A stretch of DNA of 64,000 nt from Solirubrobacterales bacterium (GTDB taxonomy: Bacteria > Actinomycetota > Thermoleophilia > Solirubrobacterales > 70-9), in assembly GCA_009691195.1 (NCBI GenBank), contig SHVA01000007.1, positions 1 through 64,000 on the forward strand, in the 5' to 3' direction. The notes beneath the pieces are model-generated. The model did no database searches, was not told where the DNA came from, and was given only the letters and a program-made list of their open reading frames with translations. The position numbers and the translations under genes were made by a program. Position 1 is the first letter of the stretch. Each line of letters begins with the position of its first letter. This document shows positions 44,105-53,096 of this stretch, piece by piece.

Positions 44105-45319
44105 CTAGTAGGCGAGATCGCTCGCCGCTCTGCGGCCACTGCGGATCGCGCCCTCCATCAGGCCGTTGAAGGCGCCGCCGGTGTGCTCGCCGGCGAAGCT
44201 GAGCGGTCCCACCGGCTCGGCGAGCGCCTCGGCGAGCGCCGGCTCCGGCGAGACGGAGTAGGCGGCCCGCACCCAGGGGTCGTCGTCCCAGGTCGAGAGA
44301 ACCGCCCCTCCGGGCTCGAGCCGCAGGTCGGGGCGCAGCGCCGCCAGCGAGGCGAGCCAGCGCTCGGGCCCGGTGGCGACGCCGAGCGCCTCCAGCCCCG
44401 GCGCGGAGCCCGCGAAGCAGCTGACCACCGGTTGGGCCGCCTCGCCGGCGCCGGTCGCGGTCCAGCACCAGTAGCGCTCGGGGACGTTCAGGACCGCGCC
44501 GACCGGCGCGGGCTCGGCCAACGGGACGAGCAGCTTCGCCGCCTGCCCGTAGGCCACGGCGGCGAGGGCCGAGCTCTTGCCGGCGGGAAGCGCGGGATCG
44601 AACTCGATCCGGTCGCACACGCTCGCCGGCGCCGCGATCACGCAGGCCTCCGCCTCCAGCTCCGCCCCGGACCCGCCGGCCGCCGATTCGGTGGCGACCC
44701 TGACCCCCTGCTCGCCCCAGGCGATGCGCCTGACCGCGCTGTCGAGCCTGACGATCGCTCCCAGCTCCGAGGCGAGCGAGGTCGCCAGCCGCTGGTTGCC
44801 GCCGGCGACCCCCGGCGAGGGGTCCTGGCCGATGTGGGCGAGGCCGGCGAGGTCGGCGGCGGGGACCCGGTCGGCCGGGGTCGCCGAGGAGATCTCGACC
44901 CTCGCGATCATCGCCTCCCGGACGCCCGGGTCCAGCTCCAGCGACTCCAGCATCGCCAGGGCCGAGGGACGCTCGTCGCCGAGCGAGCCCAGCGCCGCCT
45001 CGACGGCGGGGACCGCCGCGGCCACGTCCGCCTTGGTGGTGCCGATCCCCCCGCGGGGGTCGCGGTCGCCGTAGCGCATCCCCTTGTCCCAGAGCCCGAG
45101 CGAGAAGCGCGCGGCGAGCTTGACGACCTCGGTGTTGCCGGGAAGGATGAACTCAGCCCCCATCTCCACCACGGCGCCGTTGGGGAGCTCCCGCGACCAG
45201 ACCCTGCCCCCGACGCGATCCCGCGCCTCGAGCACCGTCACCTCGCGGCCGGCGCGGCGCAGCTCGTCGGCCGCCACCAGGCCGGCGAGCCCGGCTCCAA
45301 CCACGATCACCCGCTTCAT
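44105..45319 (-). CDS. Flavin-containing amine oxidase (putrescine/monoamine oxidase-like)
   Basis: 404 aa. N-terminal FAD fingerprint [19 protein letters not shown] and [14 protein letters not shown]-terminal FAD/active-site segment [19 protein letters not shown], both diagnostic of the monoamine oxidase superfamily. It is compact for the family (usually 430-460). It follows potA by 30 nt in the same operon, so it should oxidise an imported amine such as putrescine or spermidine to an aldehyde plus ammonia and hydrogen peroxide. The product aldehyde could feed the aldehyde dehydrogenase of the second amine operon. Substrate not proven. Confidence 0.85.
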   Translation of the reverse strand: MKRVIVVGAGLAGLVAADELRRAGREVTVLEARDRVGGRVWSRELPNGAVVEMGAEFILPGNTEVVKLAARFSLGLWDKGMRYGDRDPRGGIGTTKADVAAAVPAVEAALGSLGDERPSALAMLESLELDPGVREAMIARVEISSATPADRVPAADLAGLAHIGQDPSPGVAGGNQRLATSLASELGAIVRLDSAVRRIAWGEQGVRVATESAAGGSGAELEAEACVIAAPASVCDRIEFDPALPAGKSSALAAVAYGQAAKLLVPLAEPAPVGAVLNVPERYWCWTATGAGEAAQPVVSCFAGSAPGLEALGVATGPERWLASLAALRPDLRLEPGGAVLSTWDDDPWVRAAYSVSPEPALAEALAEPVGPLSFAGEHTGGAFNGLMEGAIRSGRRAASDLAY

Positions 45320-45349
45320 CGAACCGGTCGAGCCTCGGATGATGCGGCC

Positions 45350-46417
45350 CTAGCGCAGTACCAGGCAGTGGTCGGGGTGCCAGCCGAGCTTGACCTTGGC
45401 GCCCGGCTCCCAGCGGTCGTCGGCGCTGGCACGATAGGTCTGCTGCTCCAGGGCGACGACGCTGGCACCGTCCCCGAGCGAGATCGTGACCTGGGTATTG
45501 ACCCCCTGGTAGACGCGCTCTGCGACGGTGCCCTCCAGGGTGACCATGCCGCGCTCGAAGTCGTCGAGCGTGATCTTCTCGGGACGAACGGAGAGCTGGA
45601 CCTTCTCGCCCTTGTCGCAGCCCTCCGGCAGCGGCGCCTTCACGCTCTGGCCGCTGGCGAGTTTGACCTTGTCCTTGCCCTGGACGATTCCCTCCATCAG
45701 GTTGGAGACGCCGATGAAGCCGGCGACGAACGCCTCCGCGGGATGTTCGTAGACCTCCTCGGGCACTCCGCACTGGACCACCTCACCGTCGCTCATGACG
45801 GCGATCCGGTCAGACATGGCCAGGGCCTCCTCCTGGTCGTGGGTGACGTAGACGAAGGTGATCCCGACCTCGCGCTGGATCTGCTTCAGCTCCACCTGCA
45901 TCTGGCGCCGCAGCTTCAGGTCGAGGGCGCCAAGCGGTTCGTCGAGGAGCAGCACGGCCGGCTCGTTGACCAGGGCGCGGGCCAGCGCCACCCGCTGCTT
46001 CTCGCCCCCCGAGAGCTCGTTGGTGTGGGACTTGGCGCGATCGGCGAGGCTGACGAGCTCGAGCGACTCCTCAACGCGCTTGCGGATCTCGTCCTTGGCG
46101 ACCTTCTTGCGCTTGAGGCCGAAGGCGACGTTGTCGGCAACGTCGAGGTGCTCGAACAGGGCGTAGCTCTGGAAGACCATGTTGACGTTGCGCTCATACG
46201 GCGGCACGTCCTCGACGGGCTCGCCCTCGAGCAGGATCCTGCCCTCCGTGGGGATCTCGAAGCCCGCGAGCATCCGTAGAGTCGTCGTCTTGCCGCAGCC
46301 CGACGGGCCCAGCAGGGAGAAGAACTCCCCCTTCTCGATCGTCAGCGAGACGTCCTTGACCGCCTCGTACTCACCGAAGCTCTTGCTCACATCCTCGAGC
46401 CGGATCGCCTCCGACAT
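45350..46417 (-). CDS. potA: Polyamine ABC transporter ATP-binding protein
   Basis: 355 aa. Walker A LLGPSGCGKTTTLRML, Q-loop, signature LSGGEKQRVALARALV, Walker B LLLDEPLGALD and H-loop (YVTHDQEEALAMSD) are all intact. The C-terminal TOBE domain (about 280-350) is typical of PotA/MalK-type importers. ATG 46417 follows GGGAGG and lies 1 nt after the potC stop. It energises uptake through PotB/PotC with PotD. Confidence 0.93.
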   Translation of the reverse strand: MSEAIRLEDVSKSFGEYEAVKDVSLTIEKGEFFSLLGPSGCGKTTTLRMLAGFEIPTEGRILLEGEPVEDVPPYERNVNMVFQSYALFEHLDVADNVAFGLKRKKVAKDEIRKRVEESLELVSLADRAKSHTNELSGGEKQRVALARALVNEPAVLLLDEPLGALDLKLRRQMQVELKQIQREVGITFVYVTHDQEEALAMSDRIAVMSDGEVVQCGVPEEVYEHPAEAFVAGFIGVSNLMEGIVQGKDKVKLASGQSVKAPLPEGCDKGEKVQLSVRPEKITLDDFERGMVTLEGTVAERVYQGVNTQVTISLGDGASVVALEQQTYRASADDRWEPGAKVKLGWHPDHCLVLR

Positions 46418-46418
46418 C

Positions 46419-47291
46419 TCAGCCTCCCTCAGCCGCCGTCAGGACCTTGACTCCACTCTCTCGCCGCCCGAACAGCCTCGGGATCAGAAGCGCCAGCCCG
46501 ATCGCACTGATCGAGACGACCATCATCAGCGTCCCGATCGCATTGATCGTCGGCGAGGGACCGAATCTGATCGCCGACCAGATCCGCACGGGAAGCGGCT
46601 GCACATCCTCGCCGGTGGTGAAGAAGGAGAGAACGAAGTCGTCGAAGGAGAGCGCGAAGGTGAGCAGGCCTGCGGCGACGATCGCGGGCCAAAGGCCGGG
46701 CAGCAACACCAGCCGGACCGACCCCCAGCGGGTGGCGCCGAGGTCCATCGCGGCCTCCTCGGTCTCGGTGCCCATGCTCGCGAGGCGGGCCCTGACCACC
46801 ACGGTCACGTAGGAGATCGAGAAGGTGATGTGAGCAAGGACGACCGTCCAGATCGAGAGAGTGAGCCCGACCTGGGAGAAGATCAGAAGCGCCGAGATCC
46901 CGGCGACGATCTCGGGGACGACCAGAGGAACAAGCATCAGGATGTTGGCGCCGGGGCTCCACTTCGCCCGGGAGCGGACGAGCCCGATCGCCAGCATCGT
47001 GCCCAGGATCGTGCCGACGATCATCGTCACCGTCGCGATCTCGAGCGAAGCGAACAGTGAGTCGCGCAGGGCCGAGTCGTTGAAGAATTCCTGGTACCAC
47101 TGCAGGGAGAGCCCGTCCATCTTCTGCAGCGATTTCTGGCCGTTGAAGGAGAAGAGGACGACGACGAGGATCGGCGTGAACAGGAAGACGTAGGCGAAGG
47201 CGACGAAGGCGCGAAGGAAGCGCGGGCGATCAAACCCCTTGCGGTTGCGACGCCGGGGCCGGCGGGTCGGGGAGGCAACCGTGGCTTCTAT
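46419..47291 (-). CDS. potC: Polyamine ABC transporter permease PotC; start codon unclear
   Basis: About 280-290 aa with six membrane segments and the EAA loop (EEAAMDLGATRWGSVRLVLLP) that contacts PotA. The first membrane helix (FVAFAYVFLFTPILVVVLFSF) and the basic leader before it (SPTRRPRRRNRKG) are in one open frame, but that frame has no ATG, GTG or TTG before the helix. The first in-frame ATG comes after it. The frame is open back into potB. An ATA at 47291-47289 overlapping the potB stop (ATAG), or a GTT/ACG near 47280, would have to serve; the start coordinate here is a guess. Sequence error or a non-canonical coupled start are both possible. Confidence 0.8.
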   Translation of the reverse strand: MEATVASPTRRPRRRNRKGFDRPRFLRAFVAFAYVFLFTPILVVVLFSFNGQKSLQKMDGLSLQWYQEFFNDSALRDSLFASLEIATVTMIVGTILGTMLAIGLVRSRAKWSPGANILMLVPLVVPEIVAGISALLIFSQVGLTLSIWTVVLAHITFSISYVTVVVRARLASMGTETEEAAMDLGATRWGSVRLVLLPGLWPAIVAAGLLTFALSFDDFVLSFFTTGEDVQPLPVRIWSAIRFGPSPTINAIGTLMMVVSISAIGLALLIPRLFGRRESGVKVLTAAEGG

Positions 47292-48136
47292 ATCGCGGCG
47301 CCCCTTGCATCGCGTGACGCCGAGCGCAGGTACCCGATCATCCAGATCGAGAGGAAGAGCATCATCACCACGGTCAGCGCCGCCCCGAAGGGCCAGTTGT
47401 TGGCCGCGAAGAACTGGTCCTGGATCAGGTTGCCCACCATGTAGGTGTCGGGGCCGCCGAGCAGCTGGGCGGAGACGAAGTCGCCCACCGCCGGCAGGAA
47501 GACCAGCACCGAGCCCGCGAGGATTCCCTGTTTGGTCTGCGGCAGCGTGACGTGGAGGAAGGTGCGGAAGGGGCGGCCGTAGAGGTCCTTGCCGGCCTCG
47601 ATCACCGAGGGGCTCATCCGCTCGAGCGAGGCGTAGACGGGCAGGATCATGAAGATCAGGTAGCCGTAGGTGAGGCCCCCGATCACCGCCCAGGGCGTGT
47701 TGATCATCTGGATGCCCCGGTCGGTGAGGCCGAGGTTGACGAGGAAGTTGTTGACGAGGCCCTCGTCGGAGAGCAACGCGACCCAGGCATAGGTGCGAAC
47801 CAGGTAGTTGACGAAGAACGGCACCACCAGCGCCGCGATCAGCGCGTAGCGGTAGCGGCCGCCGAAGCGGGCGATGTAGTACGCGATCGGGTAGCCGATC
47901 AGCAGGCAGAGGGCCACGGTCGCGGCCGCGTAGCCCACCGAGCGGATCAGGACCGGCAGGTAGGTCGGGTTGAAGGCCTCGGCGTAGTTGCTCCAATCGG
48001 TCCCGTAGACCGCGCGCCCGAGGTCGTCGACGTAGCCCAGCGAGAGGGCGAGCACCAGCATCAGCGGAAAGGCGAACAGGGCCAACAGCCAGACCCCGGG
48101 CGGGATCAGGAAGCGCGTCCAGTAGTCGGCCCTCAC
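47288..48136 (-). CDS. potB: Polyamine ABC transporter permease PotB
   Basis: 282 aa with six membrane segments. EAA loop EAGKDLYGRPFRTFLHVTLP; N-terminal YWTRFLIPPGVWLLALFAFP. GTG at 48136 is chosen because it follows GGGGGGAG and gives the family-typical short N-terminus; the open frame continues upstream without similarity. It starts 20 nt after the potD stop and overlaps potC. Together with PotC it forms the membrane channel of the importer. Confidence 0.9.
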   Translation of the reverse strand: MRADYWTRFLIPPGVWLLALFAFPLMLVLALSLGYVDDLGRAVYGTDWSNYAEAFNPTYLPVLIRSVGYAAATVALCLLIGYPIAYYIARFGGRYRYALIAALVVPFFVNYLVRTYAWVALLSDEGLVNNFLVNLGLTDRGIQMINTPWAVIGGLTYGYLIFMILPVYASLERMSPSVIEAGKDLYGRPFRTFLHVTLPQTKQGILAGSVLVFLPAVGDFVSAQLLGGPDTYMVGNLIQDQFFAANNWPFGAALTVVMMLFLSIWMIGYLRSASRDARGAAI

Positions 48137-48155
48137 GCGCTCCCCCCCGGCGGGT

Positions 48156-49277
48156 TCACGCCGCCTTGACCTCCGTGAACAGCGACGTCCACGCCTGCCG
48201 CGCCTCGGGATCGTCGAGCCGGTATTCCTCGCCGTTGGCGAGCTGTTCGAGGGTGATGTCGATCGACGGCTCGTCCTTGGCGAGCTTCGCGAACTCCTCG
48301 GCGCCGCCCTCGACCGGCTGCGCGTATCCAGTCCAGGCGACGTTCCTGGCGGCGTTCTCCGCCTCGAGCAGCCAATCAATGAACAGCAGCGCCGTCCCCG
48401 GCGAGCGCGCCGTGATCGGGATCGACATGGCGTCGGTGCCGACCGGGACTCCCTCCTCGCAGGTCTCGAACTGGAAGTCCTCGGGGTTGTCGACTTGGTT
48501 GCGCACGTTGACCACGTCGCCGTTCCAGGCCTGGTGCAGGACGGCGGAGCCGGAGACGAGGTTCGTGATGTCGTTGGTCGAAAAGCCGCGCGCGTTCTGC
48601 TTCTGGTCGAGCAGGATCTGCTTCGAGGCCTCGAGCTCATCGAGGTCCTCTGTGTTGATGTAGGAGCCGTTGATCAGGTTGGCCTCGCCGATCGCCTCCT
48701 GGAAGTCGTCGAGGATGAACATCCGGCCGGCGCCGTCGGGGTTGCTGAGGTCGTTCCACGAGCCGGTCATGCCCGAGACCACGTCGCTGCGCCAGCAGAT
48801 GCCCGTCGTGTAGTACGTGTAGGGCATCGAGAACTCGGAGTTCGGGTCGTACCAGGGGCTGTCGAAGAAGGGATTGACCTTGTCCGAGTTGCGGAGCTTG
48901 TTGCGATCGAACTGCAGCAGCAGGCCCTCCTGGCGCAGGCGACGCACGTACTCCGAGCTGGGCCAGATCAGGTCGTAGTGGCCGCCGCTTCGGAGCTTGA
49001 TCACCATCGCCTCGAGGTTGTCGTAGTTGACCTCGTTCACCGCGACGCCGTACTTGTCGGAGAAGCCCGACTTCAGCGCCGGGTCCATGTACTGGGTCCA
49101 GTTGTAGATCAGCAGGTCGCCGTCGATCTTGGGGACCACGATCTGACCCTCGGCGGAGCGGTCGATCGGCCGCGAGACCGTGCAGCCGCTGAGCGCTCCG
49201 AGCCCGTAGACGCCGAGCGCCGCTCCGGCACCGGACTGAAGCAGCTGGCGCCGGCTGAGGCCCCCACCGGCGCTCAT
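48156..49277 (-). CDS. potD: Polyamine ABC transporter substrate-binding lipoprotein
   Basis: 373 aa. Tat-type signal (SRRQLLQSGAGAALG) ending in a lipobox LSGC, so it is an anchored lipoprotein. The mature part is a PotD/PotF-like periplasmic-binding fold: LLIYNWTQYMDPAL at its start, YDLIWPSSEYVRRL, and SWNDLSNPDG. ATG 49277 overlaps the stop of the TetR gene (ATGA). It binds the amine outside the cell and delivers it to PotBC. Spermidine, putrescine or a similar cation is likely; the exact ligand is not visible. Confidence 0.92.
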   Translation of the reverse strand: MSAGGGLSRRQLLQSGAGAALGVYGLGALSGCTVSRPIDRSAEGQIVVPKIDGDLLIYNWTQYMDPALKSGFSDKYGVAVNEVNYDNLEAMVIKLRSGGHYDLIWPSSEYVRRLRQEGLLLQFDRNKLRNSDKVNPFFDSPWYDPNSEFSMPYTYYTTGICWRSDVVSGMTGSWNDLSNPDGAGRMFILDDFQEAIGEANLINGSYINTEDLDELEASKQILLDQKQNARGFSTNDITNLVSGSAVLHQAWNGDVVNVRNQVDNPEDFQFETCEEGVPVGTDAMSIPITARSPGTALLFIDWLLEAENAARNVAWTGYAQPVEGGAEEFAKLAKDEPSIDITLEQLANGEEYRLDDPEARQAWTSLFTEVKAA

Positions 49278-49930
49278 GCCGCCACCGCCACGGGGGCGGC
49301 CGGGAGCGTGCAGCCGAGCAGTCCCTCGGCGACAGTGCGGGCGAGTTTCGACATCCGCTCCGAAGGCATCTCAGGATCAGCGAGGGTCATCTGCACGGCG
49401 AGGCCGTCGAGCAGCGCAGCGAGCGTGGCAGCGATCTCACCGCTGTCACCGGAGGCGAACTCGCCGTTGGCCTGGCCGTCGCCGACGATCCTCTCGATCT
49501 GCCCCCTCCAGCGCTGGTCGAGCTGGCGGCGGGCGATCCCGGCGTCGGAGTCGCGCAGGGCACGGGTCCAGAACTCCATCCAGAGCTTCCACTCGCCGCC
49601 GGCGCTCGAGCACTCGATCAGGACGGCGAGCCGCTCCGAGGGCGAGTGCTCCCCGGCCAACAGCTCGACCAGCTCGGCGTAGAAGCGGTCGTCCTCGAAG
49701 CTCAGCGCCTGGGCAAGCAGGTCGTCCTTGGATGCGAACCAATAGAGGACGGCGCCGACGCTCGTCCCCGCCCTCTCTGCGATGTCCGAGATCCGGGTGG
49801 CGCCGATTCCGCGTTCACCGAGGACCTCGGCCGCTGCCTCGAGGCTCTGTGGCCTGCGAATGTGGTCTACCTGCGGACGTGGACTCACTGGACTCTCCTC
49901 CCCGAGTCCGGAAACTGAATCGCCGTTCAA
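49274..49930 (-). CDS. TetR-family transcriptional regulator (first of the transporter operon)
   Basis: 218 aa. N-terminal helix-turn-helix (GIGATRISDIAERAGTSVGA then VLYWFASKDDLL) with a ligand domain of about 150 residues. TTG at 49930 follows TGGAGGTG and comes 1 nt after the stop of the second TetR gene. Its stop overlaps potD. Tight coupling to the transporter genes suggests that it senses the imported amine or a derived aldehyde or CoA ester. The 18-bp palindrome at 51828 is a candidate operator for this or the adjacent TetR. Confidence 0.87.
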   Translation of the reverse strand: MNGDSVSGLGEESPVSPRPQVDHIRRPQSLEAAAEVLGERGIGATRISDIAERAGTSVGAVLYWFASKDDLLAQALSFEDDRFYAELVELLAGEHSPSERLAVLIECSSAGGEWKLWMEFWTRALRDSDAGIARRQLDQRWRGQIERIVGDGQANGEFASGDSGEIAATLAALLDGLAVQMTLADPEMPSERMSKLARTVAEGLLGCTLPAAPVAVAA

Positions 49931-49931
49931 T

Positions 49932-50552
49932 CTACACCTCCATGGGCCTCACCACAAGCGACTCGATCTCGATCCCGAGCTCGGCCGCGAGCTCGCGCGC
50001 CACCAGGGAGCGCGCTCGCTCCAGGTCCATATTTGGATCCCGGATCAGGCAGCGGACGCCGAACCCGTCGATCAGCGCCATGGTCGTCCTCGCCGCCGCC
50101 TCGGTGTCAACCCCGCTGCGAAACTCGCCACTCTCGACCCCGGCGCGGATCACGCTCTGCATCCATTCGCTGTAGCGGCCGTAGAGGCGCACCGCGACCG
50201 GGCGCAGCTCGGGCGAGCGAACGGCCCTGAGCCAGAGCTCGACCCAGAGCACCCAGCCACGCTCCTGGGCGCCGGGCAGCGGCAGGCACTCGTCGATCGC
50301 CTCGGCGAGGGCGCCGGTGGCCGTCCGCGACTCGGGATCGTCGCCGAAGCGCTCGTCGCCGACCTGTTCGTAGGAGTGGACCAGCGCCTCCTCGAGCAGC
50401 TCCTCGCGGGTGGAGAAGTAGTGGTGAACGAGCGAGGTCGAGGCCCGGGCCCGGGTCGCGACGCGGGCGATCCTGACCGCGTCGATCCCGTCGGCGGCGA
50501 TCAGGTCACAGGCGGCCTCGAGGATCCGGGCTCGTGCGTCGGTCGCGGCCAC
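49932..50552 (-). CDS. TetR-family transcriptional regulator
   Basis: 206 aa. HTH: GIDAVRIARVATRARASTSL then VHHYFSTREELL, with a C-terminal TetR ligand-binding domain related to BetI (RSPELRPVAVRLYGRYSEWM). BetI-like regulators control choline and betaine genes, which is of interest given the upstream Rieske oxygenase of quaternary-amine type. GTG 50552, 33 nt after the oxygenase stop. Two TetR genes in tandem are unusual; they may act on different operators or as a heterodimer. Confidence 0.87.
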   Translation of the reverse strand: MAATDARARILEAACDLIAADGIDAVRIARVATRARASTSLVHHYFSTREELLEEALVHSYEQVGDERFGDDPESRTATGALAEAIDECLPLPGAQERGWVLWVELWLRAVRSPELRPVAVRLYGRYSEWMQSVIRAGVESGEFRSGVDTEAAARTTMALIDGFGVRCLIRDPNMDLERARSLVARELAAELGIEIESLVVRPMEV

Positions 50553-50585
50553 TCGAACGGGACTAGGTCCCGGCGGGGGCGCGGC

Positions 50586-51779
50586 TCACGCCGGAACCCC
50601 CTCGCGATCGCCGAGTGCCTCCATGTAGCTTTCGGCGACCAGCACGTCGAAGGCGTGGGTATCGGACTCCTGGAGGGAGTAGCGACCGGCGCTGTAGCCA
50701 CGCGAGCCGGCGCCCTTCTGGGCCAGCTGGCACACCTCCCAGTCCTGGCGGTTGGTCGTGTCCCAGAACTCGATCGCGTCGCTGGGGTCGAAGTCGGCCG
50801 CTTCGACGGCGCGACGCTCGAAGAACCACTCGCAGATCACCTCGGTGCGATCCGGTGCCCGTGGGTAGAGGGTGTGCAGCATCACGTAATCGGGATGCAT
50901 CGAGACGAGCGCGTTCGGGAACAGCACGAAGTAGAGAATCGCGCCAAGGTCGTGTTCGCTCAGCCCTTCGATCGGGAGGCGGTTGCCGGCGTGCCCACCG
51001 CCGCTCCCCATCGTCGCGGCGTCCTCGCCGGTCAGGCGCATCGAGCCGCCGCACCAGCTGCCCGACCCCCTCAGCATCTCCCCGCCCAGGTAGTTGCTGA
51101 GGGCGTTGAGCTCGGGGTGGATGCCGGGGCAGTGCAGGCACTCGTTGTAGTTCTCGGCGATCCCCTTCCAGTTGGCGTTGACCGAATACTCGGTCCGCCC
51201 GCCGCCGACGAGCTCGCCCGTCCTGTAGTGGTCGAGGTAGCCGAGCAGCTCGCCGACGTAGGGCTCCGGCTCCGGCGCCTCGCCGCTGAGATCGACGATC
51301 ACGAGGCCGCCGACCACCGACAGCCGCACCGGGCGCAGGCCGTTGCAGGAGGGATCGAAGTCCTCGATCCCGTCCATGTGGGGCGCGGCCTGGAGCGAAC
51401 CGTCGAGCCCGTAGGACCATGCGTGGTAGGGGCAGCGCAGGCGGCGTTTCACCGTGCCCTCGGCCTCGTTGATGATCCGTGCGCCACGATGCCGGCAGAC
51501 GTTGTGGAACGCTCGCGGCCGTCCGTCCTCGCCGCCGATGACGACGACGCTGTCGCTGCCGATCTCGCGCATCAGGTACTTGCCCTGCTCGTCCACCTGG
51601 GAGACGTGGCCGATGCAGATCCAGCCGGAGAAGATGTTCTCCAGCTCCCAGTCGAGGACCCCCTGCTCCGTGAATGCGGCCGGGGGCAGCATCGTCGCCC
51701 GCCTCAGCCGCTCGAGGGTCTTCTCAACATCCGCTCGCTCGAGCTCAAGCGGGACTCCATTTCTCGCCTCACTGCGCAT
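50586..51779 (-). CDS. Rieske non-heme iron oxygenase, alpha subunit (quaternary-amine type)
   Basis: 397 aa. Rieske 2Fe-2S ligands C95, H97, C116 and H119 (CRHRG and CPYHAW). The mononuclear iron motif is N210-x2-E213-x2-H216-x4-H221. The acid between the two centres is Glu rather than the usual Asp, as in carnitine monooxygenase CntA and glycine betaine monooxygenase GbcA. That points to N-demethylation or C-N cleavage of a quaternary amine rather than aromatic dihydroxylation. ATG 51779 follows AAGGAG and a TTGACT-17-TAAGAT promoter. No reductase gene is adjacent. It heads the operon with two TetR genes, the Pot transporter and the amine oxidase. Confidence 0.87.
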   Translation of the reverse strand: MRSEARNGVPLELERADVEKTLERLRRATMLPPAAFTEQGVLDWELENIFSGWICIGHVSQVDEQGKYLMREIGSDSVVVIGGEDGRPRAFHNVCRHRGARIINEAEGTVKRRLRCPYHAWSYGLDGSLQAAPHMDGIEDFDPSCNGLRPVRLSVVGGLVIVDLSGEAPEPEPYVGELLGYLDHYRTGELVGGGRTEYSVNANWKGIAENYNECLHCPGIHPELNALSNYLGGEMLRGSGSWCGGSMRLTGEDAATMGSGGGHAGNRLPIEGLSEHDLGAILYFVLFPNALVSMHPDYVMLHTLYPRAPDRTEVICEWFFERRAVEAADFDPSDAIEFWDTTNRQDWEVCQLAQKGAGSRGYSAGRYSLQESDTHAFDVLVAESYMEALGDREGVPA

Positions 51780-51815
51780 CCGACGCTCCTTGCCGACGAC
51801 GACCTGACCGCAGGG

Positions 51816-51857
51816 ATCTTACGCCTTCTTGACTTTGTAGTCAAGTGCCACTAAGGT
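51816..51857. promoter_or_regulatory. Overlapping divergent promoters built on an 18-bp palindromic operator
   Basis: CTTGACTTTGTAGTCAAG (51828-51845) is a perfect 7-4-7 inverted repeat, and its two arms supply both -35 boxes. Rightward: TTGACT, 17 bp, TAAGGT (51852-51857), then the leaderless GTG at 51865. Leftward: TTGACT, 17 bp, TAAGAT (51821-51816), then the Rieske gene. A TetR dimer bound here would block both promoters at once. The palindrome size fits TetR operators. Confidence 0.75.
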
Positions 51858-51864
51858 GCCCGCG

Positions 51865-53067
51865 GTGGCCGTCACGGCAGAGGTTGAGTTGCTGTACCCG
51901 ATTCCGGGGCTGAGCGAGCGAGCGCTCGAGATCCAGGGGCGGGCGCGGCGCTTCGTGGACGACGTGCTGATCCCCCGCGAGGAGGAGGCCGAGCGGCGCG
52001 GCGGGATCCTCCCCGACGAGGAGATCGCCGAGGTCAAGCACGAGGCGATCGCGGCGAGCCTCAACGGCGGCCTGCACTCCCCCCAGCACGGGGGCCAGGG
52101 CTGGACCCGGACCGAGTGGGCGCTGGTCGAGGAGCAGTGGGGGCGCAGCACCAACGCGATCAGCTGGCACGTCCCCAACGCCTACAACGTCTGGGACCAC
52201 GCCTCCGAGGCCCAGGCCGAGCGCTACCTGCGGCCGGCCCTGAAGGGTGAGCTGAGGGACGCCTACGCGGTGACCGAACGGGACGCAGGCTCCGACCCCT
52301 CCCGAATCAAGGCCACAGCCGAGCGCACCGACGCCGGCTTCCGGATCAACGGCGAGAAGTGGTTCGTCACCTCCGGCGACGTCGCCTCGGTCCTGATCGT
52401 GATGGCCAACGTGATCGAGGGTGGCAGCCCGCTTCCCACCCTGTTCGTCGTGGACAAGGGCCTGCCCGGCATCGAGACCATTGACGACCCCGACTTCACC
52501 CACACCTATCCCGACCGTCACCCGACGATCCTCTTCAGCGACGTCGAGGTCGGCCCCGACGACGTGATCGGGGGGGTCGGCGGCGGCGACGATCTCCAGC
52601 GCGACTGGTTCAGCGAGGAGCGCCTGGGCATCGCGGCGCGCGGGGTCGGCTCCATGTGGCGCCTGCTCGAGGAGACGGTGGACTGGGCGACCGGACGCGA
52701 GCAGGGCGGGTCGCGGATCTTCGACTACCAGGGCGTCTCCTTCCCGCTCGCCGACTCCGCCGCCGACGCGGCGGCCGGGAGGCTCCTGACCTTCCAGGTG
52801 GCGGCGATGATCGACGCCGGCGGCGACCCCAAGCTGGCCCACCACAAGGCGTCGATGGCCAAGCTCTTCGTCAGCGAATCGGCCTGGCGCTGCGCCGACC
52901 GCTGCGTCCAGGCCTTCGGCGGCCGCGGCTACATGCGCTCCAACGTGGCCGAGCGCTTCCTGCGGGAGCTTCGCGTGGACCGGATCTGGGAGGGCACCAG
53001 CGAGATCCAGCGGCTGATCATCGCTCGCGGCCTCGAGCGCCGCGGCGTCGAGCGGATCCTGCACTGA
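51865..53067 (+). CDS. Acyl-CoA dehydrogenase
   Basis: 400 aa acyl-CoA dehydrogenase: AYAVTERDAGSDPSRIKATA (FAD/substrate loop), NGEKWFVTSGD, and C-terminal QAFGGRGYMRSNVAERFLRE with the dimerisation/FAD segment RIWEGTSEIQRLIIARGLER. GTG at 51865 is 7 nt from the -10 box; another in-frame GTG lies at 51856 inside that box. It is transcribed divergently from the Rieske gene under the shared palindrome, followed by an acyl-CoA synthetase, so it probably acts on the CoA ester of the same substrate class. A carnitine/gamma-butyrobetaine-like acid is one speculative possibility. Confidence 0.9.
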   Translation: MAVTAEVELLYPIPGLSERALEIQGRARRFVDDVLIPREEEAERRGGILPDEEIAEVKHEAIAASLNGGLHSPQHGGQGWTRTEWALVEEQWGRSTNAISWHVPNAYNVWDHASEAQAERYLRPALKGELRDAYAVTERDAGSDPSRIKATAERTDAGFRINGEKWFVTSGDVASVLIVMANVIEGGSPLPTLFVVDKGLPGIETIDDPDFTHTYPDRHPTILFSDVEVGPDDVIGGVGGGDDLQRDWFSEERLGIAARGVGSMWRLLEETVDWATGREQGGSRIFDYQGVSFPLADSAADAAAGRLLTFQVAAMIDAGGDPKLAHHKASMAKLFVSESAWRCADRCVQAFGGRGYMRSNVAERFLRELRVDRIWEGTSEIQRLIIARGLERRGVERILH

Positions 53068-53096
53068 TTCCGACCGGGCCGGCGAAGGCGCCTGCG

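Noticed and set aside
44183-46279. 698-codon plus-strand open frame across the amine oxidase and potA genes
   Set aside because: Runs opposite two clearly recognisable genes and the gap between them; no protein-family features.
51841-51864. GTG at 51856 as the acyl-CoA dehydrogenase start
   Set aside because: It overlaps the -10 box TAAGGT; the next in-frame GTG at 51865 is at the leaderless distance.
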